A DNA stretch of 64,000 nucleotides from Rostrohypoxylon terebratum (lineage: Eukaryota > Ascomycota > Sordariomycetes > Xylariales > Hypoxylaceae): assembly GCA_022497145.1 (NCBI GenBank), contig MU385874.1, forward strand, positions 62,001 through 126,000, written 5' to 3'. The notes under the pieces were generated by a model. The model made no database searches and was not told the DNA's origin. It saw only the letters and a list, made by a program, of their open reading frames with translations. Each line of letters starts with the position of its first letter. Position 1 is the stretch's first letter. The position numbers and the translations under genes are program-made. Below, in pieces: positions 1-10,010 of the stretch.

Positions 1-157
1 CTGGTACTACGGCAGGTAGTTTAAATCATATGATAGCCCTGCGATACTTTTGACTCGGGTAAGTATCTTCGTCGCTCCGTCCCGCAAAACCTTTCCTCAT
101 CTTTGCACCTTGCCGCCACTAGCATATTTCGATCTGATTCTTTCGCAGCGGTTGATC
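1..157. other. Upstream region of the P450 gene
   Basis: No gene is visible here. The P450 reading frame stays open upstream to about position 50, but the residues encoded there are not family-like and the hydrophobic anchor begins at the ATG at 158, so this stretch is read as 5' leader. Confidence 0.4.
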
Positions 158-1964
158 ATGCAACTGTTTACGCCAGCGGTCCTATGCGTCGCCCTTGTCG
201 GCTTCGTCGTCTTCCACTTCTACAAGCTGTTCAGGGAGATAAACCATCCGGGCAAGATCCCCGGTCCGACCTTGATACCATATCTAGGTCGTATTCATGA
301 TCTTCCTATCCAGTTCATGTGGATCAAGTTCAAGGAATGGTCAGATAAGTATGCCGGCAAGAATGGATTTTACTATACGGAGATGCTCGGAGCCAAGTTC
401 CTCGTCGTCTCGGACGAGAAGATTGCTGAGGAATTATTGGTAAAGCGAGCCAAGTACAACTCGGACAGACCAATGGTGAGGTCTCTGTTCGATTCCAAGA
501 GCACGGATGGGAATATGGCGTACCTCCCCCTTATGGGAAAGAACCGTGAGTAGTATCTGCGACAGGTCTCCCAGCTCCCTCTTAGTAACATTCGAGACAG
601 AATACTGGGCGCGACAACGCCGATTCACGCACTCGACTCTGATGGAAGCCAGCAATGCCCAGTACTATGGTGTTATGTATCACGAGTCGAAGCGTTGGAT
701 TGCCCGACTCATTGAGAACCCCGACGATTTTCAATTTTCCTTGGAGGATATGTCGTCCAAGATCATGTGTCAGTTGACTTGGGACGACCTCAATATCAGC
801 GAACAGACCATAGTAGACGCGTCGGGCCTGCTAAGACAGATGTCACCAGCCGGACCCATAACCAATGTTTTGACACCGCTCTGGCACTTACCCCTGTTCA
901 TGAACCCGTGGAAGAGAGATGAGATCATACGGAAAAACAAGCAGCACGAATTGTGGATGAAGCGACTCCAGACTACACGTGAAAGGATGGCTCAGGGTAC
1001 ACAAAGGGACTGCTTTACTCGGAAATATCTTGAAAAGGGTGAAAAGCGGTCCAGTATCTCGGGTGATTATGAGGCTTCCTGTGTAATAGGGATGATGGCC
1101 CTAGTCGGCATTTTCACGATAGCCGGACCACTGTCGTACTGGCTGGTATCTATGATCCATCACCCCAAGTGGCAAGCGGCGGTCCAGAAAGAAGTGGACG
1201 AAGTTTGCGAGGGACGGTTGCCGACTCTCGATGATGCTCCCAAGTTACCAATCCTACGAGCTTGTATCAGAGAAACAATGCGATGGAGGCCAAATGTCCC
1301 GACCGGTAAGTCTATGAGAGATAATCTGAATATCATGGGTTGCATGAACTCATACCAAACTTTTAGGGGTTGCACACGAGATGGAAGCCGACGACGAATT
1401 CCGGGGATACTTTCTCGAAAAGGGGACTAGAATCCTCCCTCTAGATTGGTAAGTTCACTTCCGGCCCCTCGACGCGTTTACTCAACACTAACCACGAACA
1501 GGGCATTCCTTCGTAACCCTGATAAATATCCCGACCCGGACAACTTCCGTCCTGAACGTTGGCTGGAACCGTCGTGGCCAACTTACAAAGAGCCGTTGAC
1601 CACGTATCCGACGATCAAGGGAATGTCGTCGTTTGGTTGGGGCCAGCGCCAATGCCTAGGGATGACACTCACGCAAGACGAGCTGCTAGTAGCGTGCGGT
1701 GCGCTGTCTTGGGCTTTCAACCTGAAGCCCAAAAAGGATCCGGTCACGGGAAAAGAGCTGCCGGTGCCCACGGACAAGTCCAACTCGCTGTTGATCATCA
1801 AGCCCGATCCATTTGAGATGGCATTCGAACCTAGAAGTGAGGAGCGCAAGCAAGAAGCCTTACGCCAATGGGCGGAGTCAAGTGAGAGATACGAGAGGGA
1901 GAAGGAAGAATTCCTCAAGGGCGCATCATCGGATCAGAGCAATGAGAAGATAGAGCTGGTATAG
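158..1964 (+). CDS. Cytochrome P450 monooxygenase
   Basis: A haem-thiolate monooxygenase of about 545 residues, expected to be anchored in the ER membrane. Proposed exons are 158-545, 601-1305, 1367-1448 and 1502-1964; all junctions keep frame and introns are 53-61 bp. Residues 2-22 form a hydrophobic anchor, followed by a proline-rich hinge (HPGKIPGP). The ExxR of the K helix is ETMR at about 354-357, PERW follows, and the haem loop FGWGQRQCLG lies at about 436-445 with Cys443 as the haem ligand. The I helix reads IAGPLSYW and lacks the usual acidic-Thr pair. It resembles fungal P450s labelled O-methylsterigmatocystin oxidoreductase-like, from memory, but the substrate cannot be told. Start chosen because the anchor begins there. 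Neighbours on the right are other polyketide-tailoring-type genes. Confidence 0.9.
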
Positions 1965-2847
1965 ATTGCGTAATGAAGAATGAGATTGCCTGGCACATGA
2001 AGCAAGGGATGAGAACAGACGGTTGAACTACGGTCATTGCATACCAACTGGGCCTACGCGACAGGTAGCATTACTTTTTTTGAGACCAGACGGTGTCAGA
2101 TGGGTAGGTACCTACCTAGGTATCTTACACGATAGACATATTTTATAGTAACTAGCTAGGTAGCTAGCTAACCAGTACACCATAAATTGTATAGAATCAC
2201 ATTACATTACATCGTACGAATCGAATGGAAAATGAAGCTATTTCAAGAGTGCCCTGCCATTGTTCACTACTGGTATTTCTACGACAACATGGTCCATGAT
2301 ATTTCAATAGAGGAAGAGGATGCTGGACGTGTTTGTCACTCGGTAGGAGGAGGTATGGATACCTAAACCTTAAGATGCCTAATCATACCGAGAACCTGGG
2401 TTTACCTGGGCAGCTAGGTCATAGGAGGCAAGGCAAATATTAGGTACCTAGCTACGGTCCTACGTGGTGATCGACGTACCTAAAATCGAACTGTTTCTTT
2501 TTCTTACTCCACGTGATCCATAGATGTGAGGATGTGAGATGAGATATTAGTCAGGCACCGATTGCCAATCAATACAATGAAAGAAGACCAACGATCGGGA
2601 TGCGGTCAGACGCCTCGTTATTAATCTCTCGAAATCCAATATAGACGGAATCACGGACTCTAGTATAACCGACACACTTGGAGTTGATTGTTATAGCGGT
2701 GACATTTAATTGCTTTGTTTGTTGTATACCTAGTACCTAGTATCGGATATTGTATGGAATGTGTGGATATCGTAATCAAGATGACGGCGGCTATGGCGGC
2801 GGTGCACAGCGGCAAGTGGCCGGTAAGATGGAATTGACGTGTCGACC

Positions 2848-2881
2848 GACGCAATCGACGCAATCGACGCAATCAACGCAA
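2848..2881. repeat. 9-bp tandem repeat (gacgcaatc)
   Basis: Three perfect copies of gacgcaatc and a diverged fourth. Intergenic; no function evident. Confidence 0.8.
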
Positions 2882-3166
2882 GCTTCGGCGCTTATATCAT
2901 TGATTATAACTCACATCGGTCACAACTAGTAGTAGTAGAAGTCTTGGGGGTTTTCGGACCCGACGGAGCCTTACTTAATACCTATACCCCTATATCCCTA
3001 TACCTTTATACCTTTATACCACTCTGATGTGTATCACCGTACGGTAATTACCCGGGCATTTAGGAGGTACCTAAATTTTAGAATGTTAAACTACGGTACC
3101 GTACCTACCTTTGAGACGCCCCTTAAGACGCCAAGGCGCCTGTCCGGAGTTTGCGTTACCATAAGC

Positions 3167-3198
3167 TCCATAGGTCCATAGGTCCATAGGTCCATAGG
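3167..3198. repeat. 8-bp tandem repeat (tccatagg)
   Basis: Four consecutive perfect copies of tccatagg in intergenic DNA between the P450 and DUF1772-like genes. Confidence 0.85.
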
Positions 3199-3580
3199 TC
3201 TGATAACTAGGTAGTCCTGGAGGTATCCATATGTAAGCTCTGTCATACACTACTACTGCGTACGTAGAGACATCGAGTAGGTAATCGAGTAGTCGAGTAG
3301 TACGGTAGAAAGCCGTTCGATTGATCATTCCCAAACAAGCTAAACCAAGTCGGGTACTGCGGCATCGACTGAGGAGCGAGAGACCTCCGTCTTCCGCGAA
3401 GCTCTGACTAAAAAAACACAAACTAGTGACGTTTGCCGGAGCTTCTTTGGAATCTTTGAAGCCGATGACTTAGATGATTTATCTCTATATCTAAGTAGCA
3501 GGTATATAATCCCTTCTAAAGCTGCTTTAGAGGTTCTTTTAAGACTTGTACGAAACAAAAACAAAAGAAAAACCTTCATT

Positions 3581-3628
3581 GTATCATATCATATCATATC
3601 GCATCGCATCGCACAACATCGCATCGCA
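3581..3628. repeat. 5-bp repeat tract (atcat / atcgc)
   Basis: Consecutive atcat units pass into atcgc units, with a short interruption. The tract ends about 65 bases upstream of the ATG at 3694, so it probably lies in the promoter or 5' leader of that gene. Confidence 0.75.
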
Positions 3629-3693
3629 ACTATTGCCACTACTAGCAACTACTAGTAACCACTAGCACATTCCTGAAGCGCCCACCCATCATC

Positions 3694-4360
3694 ATGGCTG
3701 GCCTTATCCCTGCTGAGGCCGTGGTCGGTACCACTGTTGCTTTTTCCTTCATACTACTTGGTGAGTAAATCTCGACTACTATTCAAATTTCAAATAGTGT
3801 ATGCGGGACAGACGGAACTAGTTAGGACTAGGGAGTCGGGACTACGACTACTATCCATGTGAGAATTGCTGCTGAACAGCGAGAGTAATATAGGAAATGC
3901 TATCACGCAGTCGTTCATGGGCGGGCCTGCGTTGCTGGTCGACTTCCCGCCTCCAACGTCGCCCGATCATGCCGCTCGCGCTCAATTGCTTGGCCGACAG
4001 TGGCCCGTATTCTGGGTCGTGGGCAATAATTTCTTCAGACCCATCAGCACGTTCGGCGTCATTGGCTACGGCTACACCTCTTGGGTAGCCGCAACTCAAG
4101 GTCCGGACAGCAAGCTAGGAGACTGGAGGATCTACGCCTTCTCCGCCCTCTGCCACCTCGTCACCGTGGTGCATTCTGCAGTTAACCTGCAGCCGATCAA
4201 TGCAAAGATCGATGGCCTACGCGAGCCTAAGAGCGGAAAATCCGACCCCAAGCAAGCCGAGACCTATGTCCGCAACTGGATCAAGTTCAACACCGTCCGC
4301 ATCATCACCCCCGTCGTCGCTGGCTCGCTCGCTCTATTCCAACTCCTGAAACATCACTAG
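3694..4360 (+). CDS. DUF1772 / anthrone oxygenase-like membrane protein
   Basis: A small membrane protein of about 177 residues. Exons are 3694-3760 and 3894-4360, joined by a 133-bp intron (GTGAGT...ATATAG) that keeps frame. The first hydrophobic segment comes from exon 1 (residues about 5-22); two or three more are in exon 2, around WVVGNNFF, the ICAFS-like YAFSALCHLVTVV stretch, and the C-terminal RIITPVVAGSLALF. A central NLQPINAKI and a late conserved Arg-Asn-Trp before the last helix match the layout of DUF1772 proteins, a family that includes anthrone oxygenases such as those in anthraquinone pathways. Enzymatic function is inferred from family and from the neighbouring P450, SnoaL-like and NmrA-like genes; sequence alone supports the fold better than the reaction. 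Confidence 0.75.
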
Positions 4361-5024
4361 TCTAGATAGTTGCGAGAATGTACGCTTTCTGAAGCCGCTA
4401 CCACCTCTTGGCTACGCACCCAGCAGGTCCCTCACATCTAGAGTTATTTGCTGAGGCATCTATTACCTTGGCAGGTATGTAGCTAGGTCTCTATTATCAG
4501 ATCCGACACGTTCGACACGTTCGACACGTCAAGGGCTAGGGCACGAAAGTTCAACCGTTTCTCTTTCGCGACTTCGCTACTACGTATGCATCCCGGTCGC
4601 TTGATACGTACATCTCGATGGTCTATGGTAATTCGTATGCCACACATATGCCGGCACCCGTTGAAAGGCTTTAAGTTGGAAGGGTGTTAAGGAGTCAATC
4701 GATATATTGTTTTTTCCCGGTCTTCTTACCTGCTAGGTACTTCTCTGCCTATCTACCTGTGGTCCTGTGTACCTAGGTAGGTATCTACTTTTTGTAGATT
4801 AAGATACTCGTCGTAATTAAACAAGTATGCGTTACTATCGAAGTCCGTCCTAAAACAAACAAAATAAACTCCGGTATGCTGCAACGCAGTTAATTCAATA
4901 TGATTTAGGTATCTGAACGAAGCTTAGGTATGCGGAAACAGAAAAAAAAAAGGAACTCCAGAATGTCTCGGACTCCCCCCACCTATGCCCAAATATGTAT
5001 GTACTATACATCAAAAAGTAAAAG
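4361..5024. other. Intergenic region between convergent genes
   Basis: No gene seen. Contains TACCTAGGTAGGT-type words near 4770 and the 9-bp repeat at 4504-4530. It holds the 3' ends of the two convergent flanking genes. Confidence 0.5.
4504..4530. repeat. 9-bp tandem repeat (cgacacgtt)
   Basis: Three near-perfect copies of cgacacgtt, with the last ending in c, in intergenic DNA. Confidence 0.75.
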
Positions 5025-5627
5025 TTAAAAGACCCAACTTTGAGCCCAATGCAGTATGAAGAGCACAACAAGGAGCTGGACAAGCCCTAGCCCAAACAGC
5101 AACGTCATCGACTTTGGGTCCGTCGTCTCGTCCTCTCCCCCCTGATTCTTTCCTTCCCCCCGACTCCCCTTAGGCTCTGTGCTGCCACACCCAAAATCGT
5201 CCGGCGCGTGCTTCCGGGCCATCTCTAGCGCCTTCGCGCTGTCGACAAACTCCATGATCCCGACCACCTGGTCGCCATCTCGGGAGAGCTGGATCATCAT
5301 GACGCATTCGTTCACCCACTCTCCCGCCCCACCCTTGAGCGTCCCTTGCATGCGTGCGTGAACCACGGCCGCGCTGCCGGGTCCGTCGTCGATGATAGAC
5401 TTGGGTATCATCCTGAACTTGTCGAATATGCTGAATATGCCGGCGGCGTGCTGCGCGAACGCCTCCCTGTTCCGAGGCTTCATGCCTAGGCTCTCGGGCA
5501 AGACTTGGTGATGAAATTCCGGGGCCATGGTTGCGAGTAGTTGCGGGACCGAGAGGCTCCCGTAGCCGTCCAGCAGCGCGTTCACCGTCGTTCGGCGGGC
5601 GCGAGCCTGCACGCGGGCCTCGTCCAT
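5025..5627 (-). CDS. SnoaL-like/NTF2-fold protein with C-terminal anchor
   Basis: Single exon, 200 residues from the ATG at 5627. Residues about 10-135 look like a SnoaL-like (NTF2-fold) domain: an N-terminal helix with LLDGYGSLSV, a middle FHHQVLPESLG, and a strand-rich end with ECVMMIQL and GIMEFVDSAKALE. SnoaL relatives include polyketide cyclases and small isomerases, but many fungal copies have no known reaction. After a polar linker, residues about 175-197 are a hydrophobic segment (LLFGLGLVQLLVVLFIL), which suggests tail anchoring in a membrane; this is unusual for the fold. The frame is open upstream to 5732, but those residues are basic and unlike the domain, so the later ATG was chosen. 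It is divergent from the NmrA-like gene and shares its promoter region. Confidence 0.75.
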   Translation of the reverse strand: MDEARVQARARRTTVNALLDGYGSLSVPQLLATMAPEFHHQVLPESLGMKPRNREAFAQHAAGIFSIFDKFRMIPKSIIDDGPGSAAVVHARMQGTLKGGAGEWVNECVMMIQLSRDGDQVVGIMEFVDSAKALEMARKHAPDDFGCGSTEPKGSRGEGKNQGGEDETTDPKSMTLLFGLGLVQLLVVLFILHWAQSWVF

Positions 5628-6258
5628 CGCGAACGGCCGACGAGAAGGGCGTGCTCTAGCGTCGTGGTAAGATCGTAGGGCTCGATTTGTGTGAAAATTG
5701 AGGCGGCTGGGTGGGAAATAGCTGCCTCCCAACTGGAGGGCGATCGTCGATGGGAATGGATATGTTGATCAAATGAGTCATTGGTAGGGTATGTGAGACA
5801 TCGGACAGGGGTGGGGGGCTTAATAAATCCACGAAAGAAATGACCCGCAAGTCCCCAATGGAGGTCAATATACAACCAATATTGTGTTATGAGGCGTTCT
5901 TGTCTACTAGATAATACACTAAGGTTAAGTTGAGTAGGCCGTGTTCCAAAGGTTTAGCACGGCGTCTTATCGCGCGGATAGGTACCTACCTCTTACCTTC
6001 CTGGTTCGAATTTCTGTAGGTACCGAAAAGAGGGTATCTGGAAGGGGGCTTGCCAAGGGGGCGAGGGGATCAAGCCAACTCTTTGTACGAACTCTGATAA
6101 GTCGTCTACGTAGGCGGACGCGACTGTTTCTTTCAACCAAATCGGACTTTTGATTGTCTTAAAAAGTCATTTTTTTAATCTTCTTAATAGTCCAACAGTC
6201 CAATAGCCACGCCTGTTAGTTACCTACTTTGACCTTTCGCGAGTAACGCTAAGTCAAC
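5628..6258. promoter_or_regulatory. Divergent promoter region (SnoaL-like / NmrA-like)
   Basis: A 631-bp gap between two genes transcribed away from each other. No coding exon is seen. A shared promoter is inferred from geometry only; I could not identify a specific operator. Confidence 0.45.
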
Positions 6259-7203
6259 ATGTCGTCTAAAGTCCTTCTCATACTAGGTGCCACGGGCAAT
6301 CAAGGAGGTGCCGTAATCGACGCACTCCTTAGCCGGGCTCGAGACCCGTTTACCATCCTCGCCGTTACACGCGATGCTAAGAGCCCTGGTGCCCAGCGCC
6401 TTGCGGAAAAGTCACCATCGATCAAGCTCGTACAGGGGAACTTGAATGATGTCCCTAGCCTCTTCCAAGAAGCTCGAAAGGTTCATTCGCAACCTATCTG
6501 GGGCGTCTACTCTGTCCAGATCTCGATGGGTACAGGGGTAACCTACGAAGGCGAAATCACCCAAGGAAAGGACCTCATCGACAAGTCAATCAAGGCCGAT
6601 GTGAAGCATTTTGTATACGGCAGTGTCGAGCGTGGTGGTGATGAAGCATCGTGGGACAACCCGACCCCAATCCCTCATTTCCAGTCCAAGTACCACATTG
6701 AACAACACCTCCGCGATTCTACGGCCCCGGGAAAACCGGGAGAGAGTATGGGATGGACGATTTTGCGTCCCGTCGCGTTTATGGATAACTTGACTCCCGG
6801 GTTTCCCACCAAAGTGTTTGTGGCTGCGCTACGCAACCACTTGGGAAACAAACCTCTACAATGGGTGTCTCCGCGTGACGTTGGCGTGTTTGCGATGAAA
6901 GCGTTCACGGAGCCCGAGAAATGGAACCGGAGGGCCGTCGGGCTCGCCGGCGACCAGCTGTCCTTCGAAGAGCTCAGCGCGTCTTTCTCAAGGGCGACGG
7001 GATCACCCGTCCCGGTTACGTACTGGTTCCTCGGCAGTGTGCTGACCTACCTAGCTACCGAATTATCCCTGATGATCCGCTGGTTTGCTAGTGACGGTTA
7101 CAACGCGGATATCGCAGCGAGACGCAAGGATCATCCCGAGATGCTAACAATGGAGAAGTGGTTAGTAAAGGAGAGTAAGTTTGATACCACACGGCGATCG
7201 TAA
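6259..7203 (+). CDS. NmrA-like NAD(P)-binding oxidoreductase
   Basis: Single exon, 314 residues. It begins with a Rossmann strand and the glycine motif GATGNQG (residues 10-16), typical of NmrA-like atypical short-chain dehydrogenases. VYGSVERGG and SKYHIEQHL follow, then ILRPVAFMDN, a common late motif of this group. The usual catalytic Tyr-x3-Lys is not in its classical arrangement, as in many NmrA-like proteins, which can act as cofactor-binding regulators or as reductases. Length fits the family (about 300-330). Adjacent to SnoaL-like, DUF1772-like and P450 genes, so a role in a secondary-metabolite pathway is possible but inferred from context. Confidence 0.9.
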   Translation: MSSKVLLILGATGNQGGAVIDALLSRARDPFTILAVTRDAKSPGAQRLAEKSPSIKLVQGNLNDVPSLFQEARKVHSQPIWGVYSVQISMGTGVTYEGEITQGKDLIDKSIKADVKHFVYGSVERGGDEASWDNPTPIPHFQSKYHIEQHLRDSTAPGKPGESMGWTILRPVAFMDNLTPGFPTKVFVAALRNHLGNKPLQWVSPRDVGVFAMKAFTEPEKWNRRAVGLAGDQLSFEELSASFSRATGSPVPVTYWFLGSVLTYLATELSLMIRWFASDGYNADIAARRKDHPEMLTMEKWLVKESKFDTTRRS

Positions 7204-7336
7204 GGGAACACAACAAGTATTGGCAAAATCGGGGTCCTTTGAGTTTTCAAGTTCTTCAATATAACACACGCTCAAGATATTATCTAATCAATACAGTACC
7301 CTTTTATAGTGAATAGTAAGAGTAAGCCCTTAGATC

Positions 7337-8883
7337 TCACGGATTGCACGAACCCAAGATGGTAAAAATCTGCGAGCCATCATTCGTGCACGGAGCAGAG
7401 TCAAGCCGGCCATCTCCGGCTACGAGGCAAGTCGCGTTACGCTCACTCACAGGCGCGAACACTGTACTGCTTCCACCAGTGAATGGAATTAATTGGCCGT
7501 TGTTCGTGTCCCCACCTCCATCTGCTCGCCCTCCGCAGGAGAACAAGGTCACGGTATCACCGGCTGGACGGCGTCCATCGAAACTAATGCAGCCGTTTGT
7601 CTAAAACACCATTAGGATACCAACTATACCATGTGAATATGGATGGTTTTGCGCAATGACTCACCAAAGTGCTCACAATCAAAGCCGAATTTTGAGCGTT
7701 ATTATGTTTCCCGGCGGTGATGATATCAAACATCTCGTTAGGCGTCCCAGCACAGTCCACTAGGGACACGGGAATCAAGTTCTCACGGAAATCTCCTGCC
7801 GTTGGATCGACGAAGAGGCATTGGCCGTTCGGCGCCTTGATACTGCTAGACATAAAGGCACGTGTCGCAGTCTCGTCTCTCTGCTGGGCTTGTGCTACTG
7901 CTGTAGGTTGAAGTACGCCGCCCGCGCGAGATACAGGCACGGGTTCAGTGGGATTGGGGATTCCTCCAACCGCTGCGTCGGTAGTTGCTGCTGGTGAAGA
8001 GGCAATATCCGATGCGGACATTGATGCTTGACTGGAGCTCTGTGAAGTTACCGTAGCAGTCGCAGTATCTGATACCTCGGTGGCAACTAGTTGGCTGGTC
8101 GCACTAGTTGCAATCGACGCGCTACCACCGCCAACTGAGGCTGCTGGTGTACCGCTAAATGAGAACTGCTGAGCAACGTTACCAGCAGCGCAAGGTGCAA
8201 CATCGACGACGTTTCCCTTCACAGTCAAGCACGATTGTAAGTCGTTTTCGGGGGTAAACGTGATCGGTTCTGTACTGCTGTTGAAAGGGAATAACTGAGA
8301 ATCGGTTACATCGCCACCACCATCTGCGCGGCCTCCGCAGCTGAACAAAATGACTTGATTCCCACTGGCGCGTCGGGGATCAAAGTTGAAGCAAGCGTTT
8401 GTCTACCTAGTAGGTAAGTAAAAAAAAAAAAAAACATCAGGGTACAAAATTCTTAGGAAGATAGTGGACAGGTACCAACCAGAGTGCTAACGATGAGCGC
8501 CGAGCCCTGTGCATTGTTATGCTTGCCGGCAGTGATGACATCCCATCCTTGGCCATCGGTGCTGTCGCAGTCGGCCACTTGTATGGGGGTGAGGTTTGCT
8601 CGGAAGTCCCCCGATAGCTCGTCAACAAACAAACAACGCCCATCCGAAGTCTATAGTTTCCTCATCAGCACCGTTCTCAAGCTTTCCTAACATAATAACA
8701 AGGACGCACTCGTATTTGTGTCCCGGATAATGCCTTTGTTGCTGTAGTATCCGGTTGCTGAGCCTCTTCGAAGGCTGCCTGGTTAAGTTCCGTCACAGTT
8801 CTTCGTGGTAAGGACGGAGACACAATCGGTGATGCAGCCACAAACTCCTGAAGGCTAAGCAAGGCGAGGATAGAAGAATACAT
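7337..8883 (-). CDS. Secreted protein with two tandem modules
   Basis: About 448 residues from four exons: 8883-8710, 8650-8480, 8402-7665 and 7600-7337. All three introns are phase 0 (59, 77 and 64 bp). Residues 1-18 form a signal peptide; a basic PRR at about 26-28 may be a processing site. Two copies of one module follow, at about 41-200 and 287-448, joined by a Ser/Thr/Ala-rich linker. Each copy contains AQQ-x-D, a CLFVD strand, GDFR, a DC pair, ITAGKHNNAQ, SALIVSTL, then FD-x-RR, LFSCGGRADGGGD and an APC-like end. Each copy is interrupted by an intron directly after IVSTL, so the duplication was of the genomic, intron-bearing unit. The short strands and paired cysteines suggest a beta-rich, possibly ricin-B-like fold, but no QxW is obvious; function unknown. 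Confidence 0.8.
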
Positions 8884-9612
8884 TATGTATAGCGGTCTGA
8901 AGATCAGTGAAACTATTCACAAGGCAAGGTGTAACAGGCTTCCGGAGCCGAACGAAGAGAAATTGTATTTAATGAAGGGAAAACCCTGCGCAGCAGGTTA
9001 AAGAACGGAATGAAAAAAAACCTAAGGAGAGTGATGCTGGGAAAACCCTAACGACATTATGTATGGCTTCATCGGGAATGTCGTATTTATATAGGTATTT
9101 CCTACGCCGCATCGCAAGCTTGGCTAGATACCTACTTAGTACTATTCCCGTGTAAATCTTGGAAATTATCTGTATCTCGAAAGTAAGATACTGTCAAGGA
9201 AGCCATCGACTCCTTTTCTAAAATGAAGAGTTTCGACCAGTTTCACGGCGGCTCCTTCGGAGCCTGCGATGTCCCCGCGGTTCTATTCGCGAAGAGTGCC
9301 CGAACGAAGATTCGGCGACAGCACTCGCGTATTTCAGCGTCTAACAGCTTGCAAGGTCGGATTTGGTAATCTCCAAGTTATATGTAGATAGGTGTGATGA
9401 AACGACGTCCGTCGCAAAAGTTGATTGCTCCTAGGATTGGAGATCAATCTAGCTGTTTTTTTCCATAAGCGCTCACTTGATGCAGTCGCCTGTTGGCCAC
9501 TTTTGTTAGCTGACAGGCTGGTCGGGTCGCTTAGGGAGGTTCGATGGTAAGCTGAAAAACCCCCTGCAGAACGCCATCGGTTGCTGTCAGATAGCCAGAA
9601 GCGCCAAAGCAC

Positions 9613-9664
9613 TCAACCCATCGACCCATCGACCCCTCGACCCCTCGACCCCTCGACCCCTCAG
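9613..9664. repeat. 8-bp tandem repeat (cgaccc[a/c]t)
   Basis: About six consecutive copies of cgacccat/cgacccct, with a diverged last unit. Both strands stay partly open through it only because 8 is not a multiple of 3; not coding. Confidence 0.85.
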
Positions 9665-9971
9665 CCCCTATAAGACGGGTGTGTTTTGTAGTCTCCAGCT
9701 TAGATCTTTCGAAATACATCTCCTATTCGTTTGATGTTTGATCAAATACACGATAATCCAACTTGAAGAAGCGTTGATGGACTGGCGATAGAGAGTAGGT
9801 GAGGGTTTGGCTCTTACCATGTCGTGCTGTTCCCCGTCTGTGCCAGCTCCTGTATCAGGCAAGCCGATTCAATGTTCTACTGTTCTGCAATCTGTTCTTC
9901 GATTGCGTGATGTTTGGGTCCTATCGCATACTAGGTACCGTTTGAATAAGTTCAAGCTTCCGAGCTCAGTG

Positions 9972-10010
9972 TTGTTATCTTCTGTGTTGTCTTCTGTGTT
10001 GTCTTCTGTA
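9972..10010. repeat. 12-bp tandem repeat (cttctgtgttgt)
   Basis: Two full copies and partial flanking copies of cttctgtgttgt in intergenic DNA. Confidence 0.8.

Larger units (their letters stand above)
1965..3693. other. Intergenic, AT-rich with short repeats
   Basis: No convincing coding exon on either strand. It holds many TACCTA/TAGGTA palindromic words and three small tandem repeats listed separately. The last 110 bases are the probable 5' leader of the DUF1772-like gene. Confidence 0.5.

Noticed and set aside
6002..6020. T-loop-like ggttcgaattt, considered as part of a tRNA
   Set aside because: No matching acceptor, D-arm or anticodon arm around it; no tRNA was found elsewhere either.
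9613..9664. Considered as a CRISPR-like array
   Set aside because: Units are 8 bp, directly adjacent and without spacers; a simple tandem repeat in a eukaryotic genome.
9334..9862. Overlapping minus-strand open frames of 62-92 codons
   Set aside because: They run through an 8-bp tandem repeat, have no family features and no splice partners.
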